Below are positions 1-5,878 of a DNA stretch of 8,373 nucleotides, one piece after another. The position numbers were made by a program, and so were the translations under genes. The stretch is from Marmoricola sp. (GTDB lineage: Bacteria; Actinomycetota; Actinomycetes; Propionibacteriales; Nocardioidaceae). The notes beneath the pieces are model-generated. The model searched no databases and had not been told where the DNA came from. It saw only the letters and a program-made list of their open reading frames with translations. The first letter of the stretch is position 1. Each line of letters starts with the position of its first letter. The stretch lies in assembly GCA_030151765.1 (NCBI GenBank), contig JASLCW010000017.1, positions 1 through 8,373 of the forward strand, written 5' to 3'.

Positions 1-59
1 GCGGCGAGCGCGGGTACGGCGACGAGCGCCGCCGCCAGCGCGAACGACCTGCGCATCAT
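1..59 (-). CDS. Exported protein, N-terminal signal peptide only (partial)
   Basis: Only the first 19 codons are in the window; the gene runs off the left edge. They begin MMRRSF and continue as an Ala/Leu/Val-rich stretch ending near PALAA, a typical Sec signal peptide with a twin Arg n-region and an AxA-like end. The start at 59 (or the next ATG at 56) is supported by an AAGGG ribosome-binding sequence six bases upstream, lying inside the end of the preceding lipoprotein gene. Only two bases separate that gene's stop from this ATG, so it is very likely the third gene of the same minus-strand operon. Nothing can be said about the mature protein or its function. That it is a real gene rests on the operon spacing, the ribosome-binding site and the signal peptide together. 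Confidence 0.7.
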   Translation of the reverse strand, partial: MMRRSFALAAALVAVPALA

Positions 60-61
60 GT

Positions 62-814
62 TCAGCCCTTCATCCTCAGGTAGCGGTAGATCACCTTAGG
101 GATGGCCGTCGGGTAGCCCGTCGCCCCGGTCACCGTGATGGTCGCGGGACTGCCCCCGAGGTCGGCGACGAACTTGGAGAGATGCCCCGTCTTGTCGACC
201 CAGTAGGTCGTCTTCGACCCGGTCGAGGCCGAGGGGCTTGCGCTGCCACCACCGGTGTCGGCGGCGCTGCTGCCGGGGCCGGCGATGACGTAGGTCGTCT
301 TCGATCCGGATCCCTCAGTCCGCAGCAGTCGGGCACCGCCCTGCTGCAGCAGCGCGGGATTCTCCGGGCGGTCGGCGCTCAGTTCCAGCGCGAGGACCAG
401 CAGGATGTCCGTCGTACTCGCACTCGTCAGCGAACGTTCGGTCCAACCCTTCGCCGCCGGGGGATGAGTGAAGTCACCGCCCTCGGCGGTCTCCACGAGC
501 GAGTTGTTCCAGGCCAGCATGCCCTTGTTGATGACATTGCCGCTGGTCGGGTCGCTGGCTGTGTATTCGGCGTATCCGGCACCACGGCGCGTATCGATGA
601 TGGCGCGGGCCTTGAACTTCACGGTGCCGGTGGTCGCCGAGATCGTGGTGTTCAGGTGACGCGCCGAGTAGTTGTTGAAACGCATGATCGCCAGCGCCTG
701 GGCCTGGTCGGTGTTCAGGCGCTGGGGCTTCGGCTGCTGCTGCCCGCATCCGGTGAGGAGCATGGCAGCAGCGGCCACGGCGGGGAGGACCCGTCGTGGC
801 CGCTGCGCTGACAT
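62..814 (-). CDS. Putative lipoprotein, 250 aa, LolA/LppX-like fold suspected
   Basis: The protein begins MSAQRPRRVLP, followed by an Ala-rich hydrophobic segment and the lipobox LLTGC with the lipidated Cys at residue 23, so it should be tethered to the outer face of the membrane. The mature part alternates beta-like strands (for example TGTVKFKARAIID at 62-74 and KTTYWVDKTGHLSKFVADL at 201-219). The YWVD..G.L.KF phrasing recalls the LppX/LprG and LolA-like lipoproteins, but this is resemblance only. A Gly/Ser/Ala linker (about 178-198) separates two copies of GSKTTY (170-175 and 199-204). Its ATG overlaps the stop of the upstream surface-protein gene as TGATG and has no good Shine-Dalgarno sequence of its own, so translation probably depends on re-initiation. 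Longer in-frame extensions upstream run antisense-like into the neighbouring gene and lack coding sense. It may help export or surface assembly of the large upstream protein; that is inference from linkage. Confidence 0.85.
   Translation of the reverse strand: MSAQRPRRVLPAVAAAAMLLTGCGQQQPKPQRLNTDQAQALAIMRFNNYSARHLNTTISATTGTVKFKARAIIDTRRGAGYAEYTASDPTSGNVINKGMLAWNNSLVETAEGGDFTHPPAAKGWTERSLTSASTTDILLVLALELSADRPENPALLQQGGARLLRTEGSGSKTTYVIAGPGSSAADTGGGSASPSASTGSKTTYWVDKTGHLSKFVADLGGSPATITVTGATGYPTAIPKVIYRYLRMKG
66..70 (-). promoter_or_regulatory. Ribosome-binding site of the edge gene
   Basis: The minus strand reads AAGGG six bases before the ATG at 59. It lies within the last codons of the lipoprotein gene and supports direct translational hand-over between the two genes. 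Confidence 0.5.
203..304. repeat. 15-bp direct repeat, in frame, within the lipoprotein gene
   Basis: GTAGGTCGTCTTCGA occurs at 203-217 and again at 290-304, exactly 87 bp (29 codons) apart. It encodes the repeated GSKTTY segment on either side of a Gly/Ser/Ala linker. This looks like a local duplication or a repeated beta-strand with an inserted flexible loop. Confidence 0.6.
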
Positions 815-3800
815 CACCCGATGGAACGGGCGCCGGTGTTCGGTGCGCCCGGCAGGCCACGGCTCACCGCTGCCCAGAACGGGTTGGAGTCGTGCAACTT
901 CTTGCCGTTCGGAGCGCGTCCGGTCACCTTGACCACGTCGCCGTGCAGCACGCCGCCCGACTTGATGGTCAGCTTCGCCCGACACGGAATCGTCACACCC
1001 GGCATCCACAGCTTCGGATTCTTCCCGAAGCTGGCCGGCCAGCGCACCTCGCCCTTGCGATTGGCGTTGATCCGCTTGCCGCCCGGGAAGGTGCAGCTGA
1101 AGGCATGCACCGTCGCACCACGCACGGTCCGATCGCTGATCACGACGTTGTGCACCGGAGCGGTGCCGACATTCGTGGCCGGCATGAAGATCGTGCGGGT
1201 CTCGCCCCGCTTGAACTTCATCGCCTTGCCCTTGGTGTCGGCCTCGGTACCGGTCTTCTTGTCGCGCTTGTCGATCACGATCTTCGCCTGGTAGCCGGTC
1301 TTGGCGTAGTACCGGTCGGCATCGCCGACCTTGACCGGGTTGCCCTTGGCGTCCTTGACCGCCTTGCCCGTGTTCGGGTCCAGCTGGGTGCCCACGACAT
1401 TGATCTGGTCGCCGTGGGTCTGACCGGCCAGCAGATTCACCTTGCCGGTGCACGGGAAGGAGTCGCCCGGCAGGAACGGACCCGACCACGTCGTACCCGA
1501 GGACGGACCACCCAGTGCCGAGAAGTCACACGACAGTGCGGTCATCTTCGGCTTGCTCAGCGTCTGGTCGCTCACCACGACATCGCGCAGCTGCGCGGTG
1601 CCGGTGTTCGTGACCACCATCTTGACCGGCTGGTCACCCGTGTAGCCGTTCGAACCGGCCTGGTACACGGTCGGGTCCTTGACGTTGTTGTCGTGGCCCA
1701 GCGTGCCGTCAGGGTTCGTCGGGCCGGTCAGGCGACCGTCGAACTTCACGACGTGGATCTTCGGCACCGGGTTGAAGCCGAAGTCCAGGTCGTGGTTGTC
1801 CTCGCCCGGAGCACCGGTCTTCACGTTGATCGCCGGGTAACCGTCGCTACCGACAGCGGCCGGGTTTCCGTCCGGGCCCGTCGTCGTCCTCGACAGCTTC
1901 CATCCCTCGAGCGGACCGCCCGCGGCGTAGTCGGCCGGATTGTCCATCTTCACCACGTAGTCGGTGTCGGTGGTCAGGCCGTCCTTGAGCGAGTCGAAGT
2001 AGTACTCGCCGTTCGCGTTGGTCGTCGTCGTAGCGATCAGGTGTCCGGTCTTGTCGTACAGGTTCACCGTCGCGCCCACCACGGGCTTCTCGCCGGCATT
2101 CTGCTGACCGTCGGCGGCGGTGTTGTACCAGACCCGGTTGCCGATCTGGATCGGCGCCAGGTCACACAGCACGTCCATGTCCGCGAGGCCCTGGCCCTTG
2201 CCGAAGTTCGTGCCGAGGCCGGAGGCAGCACCGATCTGCTGGAAGGCAGCGTCGGCACCGGTGTCGCGGTTCTTGACGTTGAGCGCCTGCGAGTTGATCG
2301 CACCCGCACCGTCCATCTCGTCGGTGATCAGACCGATCTCGGCGCGGCTGCGCGTCATGCCCGCGAAGGAGGCGTTCGGGTGGAGACCCGGGGCCTTCGT
2401 GGTGTAGAAGCGGTTGACGTCACTACCAGGGGCGACGGCAGCGACACCGCAACCACCGTTGGAGTCCATGACGAACTTGCCCGAGTTGTCCTTGCAGGCA
2501 AGGTTCAGGTCGCCGCCGGCCTGGAGGTAGATCGCAATCGGCGTGGCCGGGGCAGCGACAGTGAAGGCCTGCAGGTTGACGCCGAACTGATCACCCGTGC
2601 GGTCACGGAAGGCCAGGTCGAGGTCACCGTTCGGCTCCACCACGATCTTGCCGAGCATCGGCGTCGGGACATTGACCTGGGCACCGTTGGAGCCGCACCA
2701 CAGGTTGTCGTTCCAGCCGTACCAGCCCGCGTCGCCCATGCAGCCGTAGCCATCACCACCACGGGTGAAGTTCAGCGGGTCGTCGAGGACAACGCCCTTC
2801 GAGGCATAGGTGTCCTCGTCGAAGGTCATCACCACGGCGCGCATCGAGGCCGGGTTCGGGGTGGCCTGGGTCGCATCGCTCTCGCCGCTGCAGACACCGC
2901 CGACGTAGAGCGTGCCGTCGGCCTCGCCGAGACCCATGGGACGCCAGTCCGAGGCGGTCGCACAGCTCGTGTCCGGGATGGCGAACGAGGCCAACGCGGT
3001 GGCACTGCCCGACGTGTCAGTGACGTCGTAGACGTAGACCTTCTTGTCGTTCTCGTTGACCACGAAGAGCTTCTTGTAGTCGTCGCTCATCACGATGGCT
3101 CCGAGCGACTCCTTGCCGACCACCTTGCGGAAGTCGGCGTCCTCGTTGCCGCCCTTGGCGATGCCGTCGGTGTTGTGCGCGGTCGTGCCGGCGTTGGGCA
3201 CTGTGGCGAACTCACGGGTCACCTTCGTGGCCGGGTCGGTCACGTAGATGCCGCCCGGGCCCAGCGGGCCGTAGTCGACATTCCGCTTGGCGTAGGCGGC
3301 GGAGAAGACCTGCTTGCGAACGCGGTCATAGGCGATGCCGTAGACCGAGCCGGTGCCGACCGAGCCGGCGCCCACGTCCGGGCTGCCCGCGGCCGACTTC
3401 GCGAGATCGTCGTAGCCGCCCGAGTTGTAGTTGGTCGTGAAGACAGTGTCACGAGCCGCGGTGTCGGCGTCGGCGCCGAGGCCGTCATGCGCAAACATGC
3501 CCGGCTGGCAGGCGTTGGCGACCTTCGGGTTCGACTGGCAGTAGTCCCGCGGGTGCCAGAAGCCCGTAGTCACGGTGACGTCCTTGCTGCCCGACAGGTC
3601 CACGAACTCCTGGTTCGAGGAGAGCTCAGTCGCCGACGGGGTCGTCTTGGCGGGGTCGGTGTTCGCGAAGGCCGGCTTGTAGTACGCGGAGTCCGGGTTG
3701 GCGACGTCGACGCGATACTGACCGCCGGTGAGGCGAGTGTCATTCGCCGGCAGGACGGCCTTGCCGTCAGGGCCGGTGGTCAGGCTCACCGAGTTGCCGG

Positions 3801-4041
3801 ACTTGTCGGTGACCTTCACCGTCACGCCCGACAAGGGGAGGTCGATGATCGCGTCATAGGTGCCATTGGCACCCATGTCACGGATCACCTGCACGGTGAG
3901 GCTGCCATCACCCGAGGCCGCATGGGCCGGGGAGGCGGCGCTGTACAGCGCAACGGCCGGCGTCGCCGCCAGCCCCAGGGACACCAGTCCCACCAACGAG
4001 CGGCGCGTACGGCGACGCGCCGAAGAACGAGATCTACTCAA
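814..4041 (-). CDS. Large secreted multidomain surface protein with SdrD-B domain
   Basis: Counting from the TTG at 4041 the protein has 1075 residues. An Arg-rich n-region and hydrophobic core end in SPAHA|AS (cleavage near 41), a Sec signal peptide. Residues about 45-165 form a CnaB/SdrD-like beta domain (LTVQVIRDMGANGTYD...GVTVKVTD). Residues about 232-590 contain repeated blade-like strands such as LFVVNENDKKVYVYDV and LYVGGVC, suggesting a beta-propeller. Residues about 629-757 are an SdrD-B domain (IGNRVWYNTAADGQQNAGEKP), usually calcium-stabilised. Two related DUF7507/DUF11-like domains follow (about 761-917 and 919-1060), each with one Cys pair. The tail is LPGAPNTGARSIG and then stop, with no transmembrane anchor. 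The annotated start could also be GTG 4050, but that GTG lies inside the Shine-Dalgarno sequence, so TTG 4041 is preferred. It is the first gene of the operon, probably a secreted or wall-associated adhesive protein. The domain names are from memory of the families, not a search. Confidence 0.93.
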   Translation of the reverse strand: MSRSRSSARRRTRRSLVGLVSLGLAATPAVALYSAASPAHAASGDGSLTVQVIRDMGANGTYDAIIDLPLSGVTVKVTDKSGNSVSLTTGPDGKAVLPANDTRLTGGQYRVDVANPDSAYYKPAFANTDPAKTTPSATELSSNQEFVDLSGSKDVTVTTGFWHPRDYCQSNPKVANACQPGMFAHDGLGADADTAARDTVFTTNYNSGGYDDLAKSAAGSPDVGAGSVGTGSVYGIAYDRVRKQVFSAAYAKRNVDYGPLGPGGIYVTDPATKVTREFATVPNAGTTAHNTDGIAKGGNEDADFRKVVGKESLGAIVMSDDYKKLFVVNENDKKVYVYDVTDTSGSATALASFAIPDTSCATASDWRPMGLGEADGTLYVGGVCSGESDATQATPNPASMRAVVMTFDEDTYASKGVVLDDPLNFTRGGDGYGCMGDAGWYGWNDNLWCGSNGAQVNVPTPMLGKIVVEPNGDLDLAFRDRTGDQFGVNLQAFTVAAPATPIAIYLQAGGDLNLACKDNSGKFVMDSNGGCGVAAVAPGSDVNRFYTTKAPGLHPNASFAGMTRSRAEIGLITDEMDGAGAINSQALNVKNRDTGADAAFQQIGAASGLGTNFGKGQGLADMDVLCDLAPIQIGNRVWYNTAADGQQNAGEKPVVGATVNLYDKTGHLIATTTTNANGEYYFDSLKDGLTTDTDYVVKMDNPADYAAGGPLEGWKLSRTTTGPDGNPAAVGSDGYPAINVKTGAPGEDNHDLDFGFNPVPKIHVVKFDGRLTGPTNPDGTLGHDNNVKDPTVYQAGSNGYTGDQPVKMVVTNTGTAQLRDVVVSDQTLSKPKMTALSCDFSALGGPSSGTTWSGPFLPGDSFPCTGKVNLLAGQTHGDQINVVGTQLDPNTGKAVKDAKGNPVKVGDADRYYAKTGYQAKIVIDKRDKKTGTEADTKGKAMKFKRGETRTIFMPATNVGTAPVHNVVISDRTVRGATVHAFSCTFPGGKRINANRKGEVRWPASFGKNPKLWMPGVTIPCRAKLTIKSGGVLHGDVVKVTGRAPNGKKLHDSNPFWAAVSRGLPGAPNTGARSIG

Positions 4042-4045
4042 GCTG

Positions 4046-4055
4046 ATCACCCTTT
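4046..4055 (-). promoter_or_regulatory. Strong ribosome-binding site that moves the start to TTG 4041
   Basis: The minus strand reads AAAGGGTGAT, followed by C. This closely matches the full 16S anti-Shine-Dalgarno complement (AAGGAGGTGAT). The GTG at 4050 is part of this pairing region and has zero spacing from the purine core, whereas TTG at 4041 lies nine bases after AAAGG. Confidence 0.6.
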
Positions 4056-4081
4056 AGCAACATGGGAAATGTCCGAGATTG

Positions 4082-4120
4082 GCACTGACCATAGGAAGCG
4101 CCGCTGCCGAGCAGTGACCA
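4082..4120 (-). promoter_or_regulatory. Possible promoter with paired TGGTCA repeats upstream of the surface-protein operon
   Basis: On the minus strand TGGTCACTGC (4120-4111) and TGGTCAGTGC (4091-4082) are near-identical direct repeats 29 bp apart. The second overlaps TATGGT (4093-4088), an acceptable -10 hexamer (TAnnnT). The matching -35 position holds the weak CACTGC, inside the first repeat. The repeats could therefore be a regulator site over the promoter. This is pattern-based only. Confidence 0.3.
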
Positions 4121-4144
4121 GTCGCCGCGTGCGCAACGAGAAAT

Positions 4145-4162
4145 GACCCCCAGGAGGGGGTC
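4145..4162 (-). terminator. Perfect GC hairpin GACCCCC-N4-GGGGGTC (left copy)
   Basis: A 7-bp stem of GACCCCC and GGGGGTC with a 4-base loop is followed on the minus strand by ATTTC. It lies 107 bp past the hydroxylase stop and about 100 bp before the surface-protein start. An almost identical element in the opposite orientation follows the TetR gene. It may be an outward-facing terminator of the hydroxylase transcript or a regulatory hairpin of the next operon. The T-tract is short, as is common in actinobacteria. Confidence 0.5.
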
Positions 4163-4221
4163 CGGCCACCCCTCGAGAGAGGCCCCGAGCGCAGTAGACA
4201 CCGCCCATACCGGGGCAGATG

Positions 4222-4233
4222 CGCCTAGAGGCG
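4222..4233. repeat. Short inverted repeat CGCCT-AG-AGGCG
   Basis: A perfect 5-bp inverted repeat with a 2-base centre lies in the 219-300 bp spacer between hydroxylase and surface-protein genes. It could be a small operator. No other support is visible. Confidence 0.2.
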
Positions 4234-4261
4234 AAAGATGACCGTTTCCGACTAATACGTC

Positions 4262-4279
4262 GTCCCCCGTTAGGGGGTC
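4262..4279 (-). terminator. GC hairpin overlapping the hydroxylase stop codon
   Basis: CCCCC (4264-4268) and GGGGG (4273-4277) pair around a 4-base loop that contains most of the TAA stop on the minus strand. Its outer arms are an imperfect version of the GACCCCC/GGGGGTC element (one A/A mismatch). No U-tract follows, so it may weaken rather than end transcription. Confidence 0.4.
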
Positions 4280-5142
4280 ACATCGCGCCCGAGGCGGTCG
4301 GGCACCCAGCCGGGCGGCCTGAAGAGATAGCCGAGACGATCGCGCCAGTTGTCCGCAGCACGTACGTCGCGCCACAGCTCGGCGTAGTCGCCGTACTGGA
4401 GCCTGAAGACGTTGTAGGTGTCCTTCTGCTTGGTCAGTCCGTAGACCGGCCGCCGGATCTCCGGCTGGAAGCTGCCGAACATGCGATCCCAGACGATCAG
4501 GATGCCGGCGTAGTTCTTGTCGAGGTATTCCGGATCGGAGCCGTGGTGCACGCGGTGATGACTAGGGGTGTTGAAGATCGCCTCGATCGGCCGCGGCAGC
4601 TTGTCGATCATCTCGGTGTGCACGAAGAACTGGTAGATCAGGTTGATGCTGAAGGCCAGGTAGAGGCTCGCCGGCGAGAACCCGAGGAAGGGCAGCGGCA
4701 GGAAGAAGAAGAATTCGAACCACGGATTCCACTTCTGCCGCAGGGCAGTCGCGAAGTTCATGTACTCACTGGAGTGGTGCGCCTGGTGGGCCGCCCAACC
4801 CACGCGGGCACGATGCACGAAGCGGTGGTTCCAGTAGTAGGCGAAGTCGATGAACACGACCGCGGCCAGAATCCCCCACCACGTCATCGGCACGTGGAAG
4901 GGCGCGACGTACTGGTAGATCGCCACGTAGGCGACGAACATGACGACCTTGACGATGGTCGAGGTGACCAGGGATCCCAGCCCCATCAGCAGCGAGGCAC
5001 GGGCGTCCTTCGCCAGGTAGCCGGTGAGATTGTCGTCGTGGTCGAGCCACTTGAGGGCGGCGAGCTCGATCAGGATCGAGAGCAGGAAGAAGGGCACCGC
5101 ATACGTGATCGGGTTGGCGGTCGCGTCGAAGACCTCGTGCAT
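4270..5142 (-). CDS. Membrane fatty acid hydroxylase superfamily, alkylglycerol monooxygenase-like
   Basis: This is an integral-membrane di-iron oxygenase of the sterol desaturase/fatty acid hydroxylase superfamily (290 aa, usual length). Counted from the second Met, the His clusters are HRFVH (106-110), HQAHHSS (119-125), a lone His near 175 (VHTEM) and HHRVHHG (195-201), which bind the two metals. Hydrophobic segments at about 12-30, 50-80, 86-102 and 143-170 are membrane helices. The phrases HHSSEYMNFATALRQ and the NTPSHHRVHHG...LDKNYAGIL...WDRMFGSF block are typical of the alkylglycerol monooxygenase-like branch, so an ether-lipid or fatty-acyl substrate is plausible; specificity cannot be read. 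Two ATGs are adjacent (5145, 5142). The AAGGAG ribosome-binding site lies only 2 bases from the first and 5 from the second, so 5142 is preferred. It is divergent from the TetR gene and probably repressed by it. Confidence 0.92.
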   Translation of the reverse strand: MHEVFDATANPITYAVPFFLLSILIELAALKWLDHDDNLTGYLAKDARASLLMGLGSLVTSTIVKVVMFVAYVAIYQYVAPFHVPMTWWGILAAVVFIDFAYYWNHRFVHRARVGWAAHQAHHSSEYMNFATALRQKWNPWFEFFFFLPLPFLGFSPASLYLAFSINLIYQFFVHTEMIDKLPRPIEAIFNTPSHHRVHHGSDPEYLDKNYAGILIVWDRMFGSFQPEIRRPVYGLTKQKDTYNVFRLQYGDYAELWRDVRAADNWRDRLGYLFRPPGWVPDRLGRDVTP

Positions 5143-5147
5143 CATGG

Positions 5148-5153
5148 CTCCTT
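5148..5153 (-). promoter_or_regulatory. Ribosome-binding site of the hydroxylase gene
   Basis: A consensus AAGGAG on the minus strand gives 2-base spacing to ATG 5145 and 5-base spacing to ATG 5142. This favours the second ATG as the translation start. Confidence 0.7.
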
Positions 5154-5154
5154 G

Positions 5155-5189
5155 AATTGACTCCTGAGTAAGTTACCACGAGGTCAATT
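5155..5189. promoter_or_regulatory. Two-layer dyad, probable TetR operator
   Basis: Two palindromes share one centre at base 5172. The outer arms are AATTGAC (5155-5161) and GTCAATT (5183-5189), a perfect 7-bp match. The inner one is GTAA-G-TTAC (5168-5176). The 35-bp element fills most of the spacer between divergent hydroxylase and TetR genes, next to the hydroxylase ribosome-binding site. It fits the usual TetR layout of a divergent target plus autorepression, possibly with two dimers. Confidence 0.7.
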
Positions 5190-5202
5190 GATTGGCTAGA
5201 GT
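5173..5202 (+). promoter_or_regulatory. Candidate promoter of the TetR gene
   Basis: TTACCA (5173-5178) and TAGAGT (5197-5202) are 18 bp apart and resemble -35 and -10 hexamers. The -35 lies in the centre of the dyad. Transcription would begin about seven bases after the -10, at or next to the ATG at 5210, implying a leaderless mRNA. That agrees with the absence of a Shine-Dalgarno sequence before this ATG. Confidence 0.4.
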
Positions 5203-5209
5203 GTTTCCC

Positions 5210-5827
5210 ATGACAGCCGCACGCACCGGGACCAAGGGTGTCGCGCGCGCCGATCGCGAGGAGCAGATCCTCGACCAGGCCTGCCGGATCTTCGGCGAGA
5301 AGGGGTACGCCGGCACCTCCGTCGCCGATGTCGCCACGAGTGCGGGCATCTCGAAACCCCTGATCTACGCCTATTTCGATTCCAAGGACGGGCTCCACGC
5401 GGCCTGTGCCGAGCACGCCGGCGCCATCATCGTCGGCGAGATCGAACGCAGCGCGGCCTCCGGCACGGTCGCCCTCGAACGCGCCCTGGCCACTCTCGAC
5501 GGCATCTTCACCGTGCTCGCACCGCAACCCTGGCTCTGGCCTCTCGTCTCCGACGCGACCGCTCCTGCCGACAGCCCCGCCGGCAGGGCACTGGCCCGGT
5601 ACGCCGACCGCCTGCACACCCTCGCCCAGGAAGGCGTCAGCGAACTGCTGAGCCTGACCGGCTCCGAGGACGCCGCCGACGTCGACGCCCTCACCAGTGT
5701 GTGGTCGAGCGTCTTCTCGTCCCTGGTGAACTGGTGGATCGACCACCCCGGGGAATCCCCCGAGGCCATGTCCGAGCGCTGCCGCCGGATCTTCACCGCG
5801 GTCTTCGGCACCACCGCTCTCGCCTGA
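5210..5827 (+). CDS. TetR/AcrR-family transcriptional repressor, 205 aa
   Basis: The N-terminal DNA-binding domain is clear: REEQILDQACRIFGEKGYAGTSVADVATSAGISKPLIYAYFDSKDGL spans about 16-62, with the helix-turn-helix at about 36-56 and the signature IYAYFDSK where most TetR proteins have LYxHFxxKe. Residues 65-205 are all-helical and form the ligand-binding and dimer domain, whose ligand cannot be inferred beyond a hydrophobic character (PQPWLWPL, LVNWWIDH). ATG 5210 is chosen because it would be leaderless from a good -10. An in-frame TTG at 5192, with GAGG eight bases upstream, would add six residues (MARVFP) and cannot be excluded. The gene is divergent from the hydroxylase gene across a strong dyad, so it most likely represses that gene and itself. 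Its stop codon overlaps the start of a GC hairpin. Confidence 0.93.
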   Translation: MTAARTGTKGVARADREEQILDQACRIFGEKGYAGTSVADVATSAGISKPLIYAYFDSKDGLHAACAEHAGAIIVGEIERSAASGTVALERALATLDGIFTVLAPQPWLWPLVSDATAPADSPAGRALARYADRLHTLAQEGVSELLSLTGSEDAADVDALTSVWSSVFSSLVNWWIDHPGESPEAMSERCRRIFTAVFGTTALA

Positions 5828-5843
5828 CCCCCTCCCGGGGGTC
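5826..5843 (+). terminator. Perfect GC hairpin GACCCCC-N4-GGGGGTC (right copy)
   Basis: A 7-bp stem with TCCC loop begins in the TetR stop codon and is followed by ATTTC. It differs at one loop base from the inverted copy at 4145-4162, including the ATTTC tail. Best explained as the TetR terminator, though its position also makes it the first element of the leader of the downstream adhesin-sortase gene. Confidence 0.6.
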
Positions 5844-5845
5844 AT

Positions 5846-5878
5846 TTCCCCTGCTGGGGAAGGACTTCCGCCGAAGTC
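5846..5878 (+). repeat. Two further back-to-back perfect hairpins
   Basis: TTCCCC-TGCT-GGGGAA (5846-5861) and GACTTC-CGCC-GAAGTC (5863-5878) are perfect 6-bp stems with 4-base loops, following the 5826-5843 hairpin with gaps of two and one base. Three consecutive perfect hairpins of the same design suggest a structured RNA, either a compound terminator or a leader. Confidence 0.5.

Noticed and set aside
811..860. Frameshift separating the PNTG tail from a lost transmembrane anchor
   Set aside because: Continuing in either other frame gives the lipoprotein signal sequence with its own Met and lipobox, or a charged non-hydrophobic string. Neither is a convincing sorting-signal anchor, so a simple indel is not supported.
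62..1489. Extension of the lipoprotein frame upstream to 1489
   Set aside because: The upstream part is an out-of-frame translation of the large surface-protein gene (Arg/Gln/Gly-rich). The lipoprotein signal peptide and the TGATG overlap place the start at 814.
796..4146. 1116-codon open frame on the plus strand opposite the large surface-protein gene
   Set aside because: It is the antisense shadow of a high-GC gene: its translation is an Arg/Val/His-rich string without domains, whereas the minus-strand protein has a signal peptide, an SdrD-B domain and a strong ribosome-binding site.
4766..5845. 359-codon minus-strand frame spanning TetR and part of the hydroxylase gene
   Set aside because: It crosses the intergenic dyad and two well-supported genes in other frames, with no domain in its translation.
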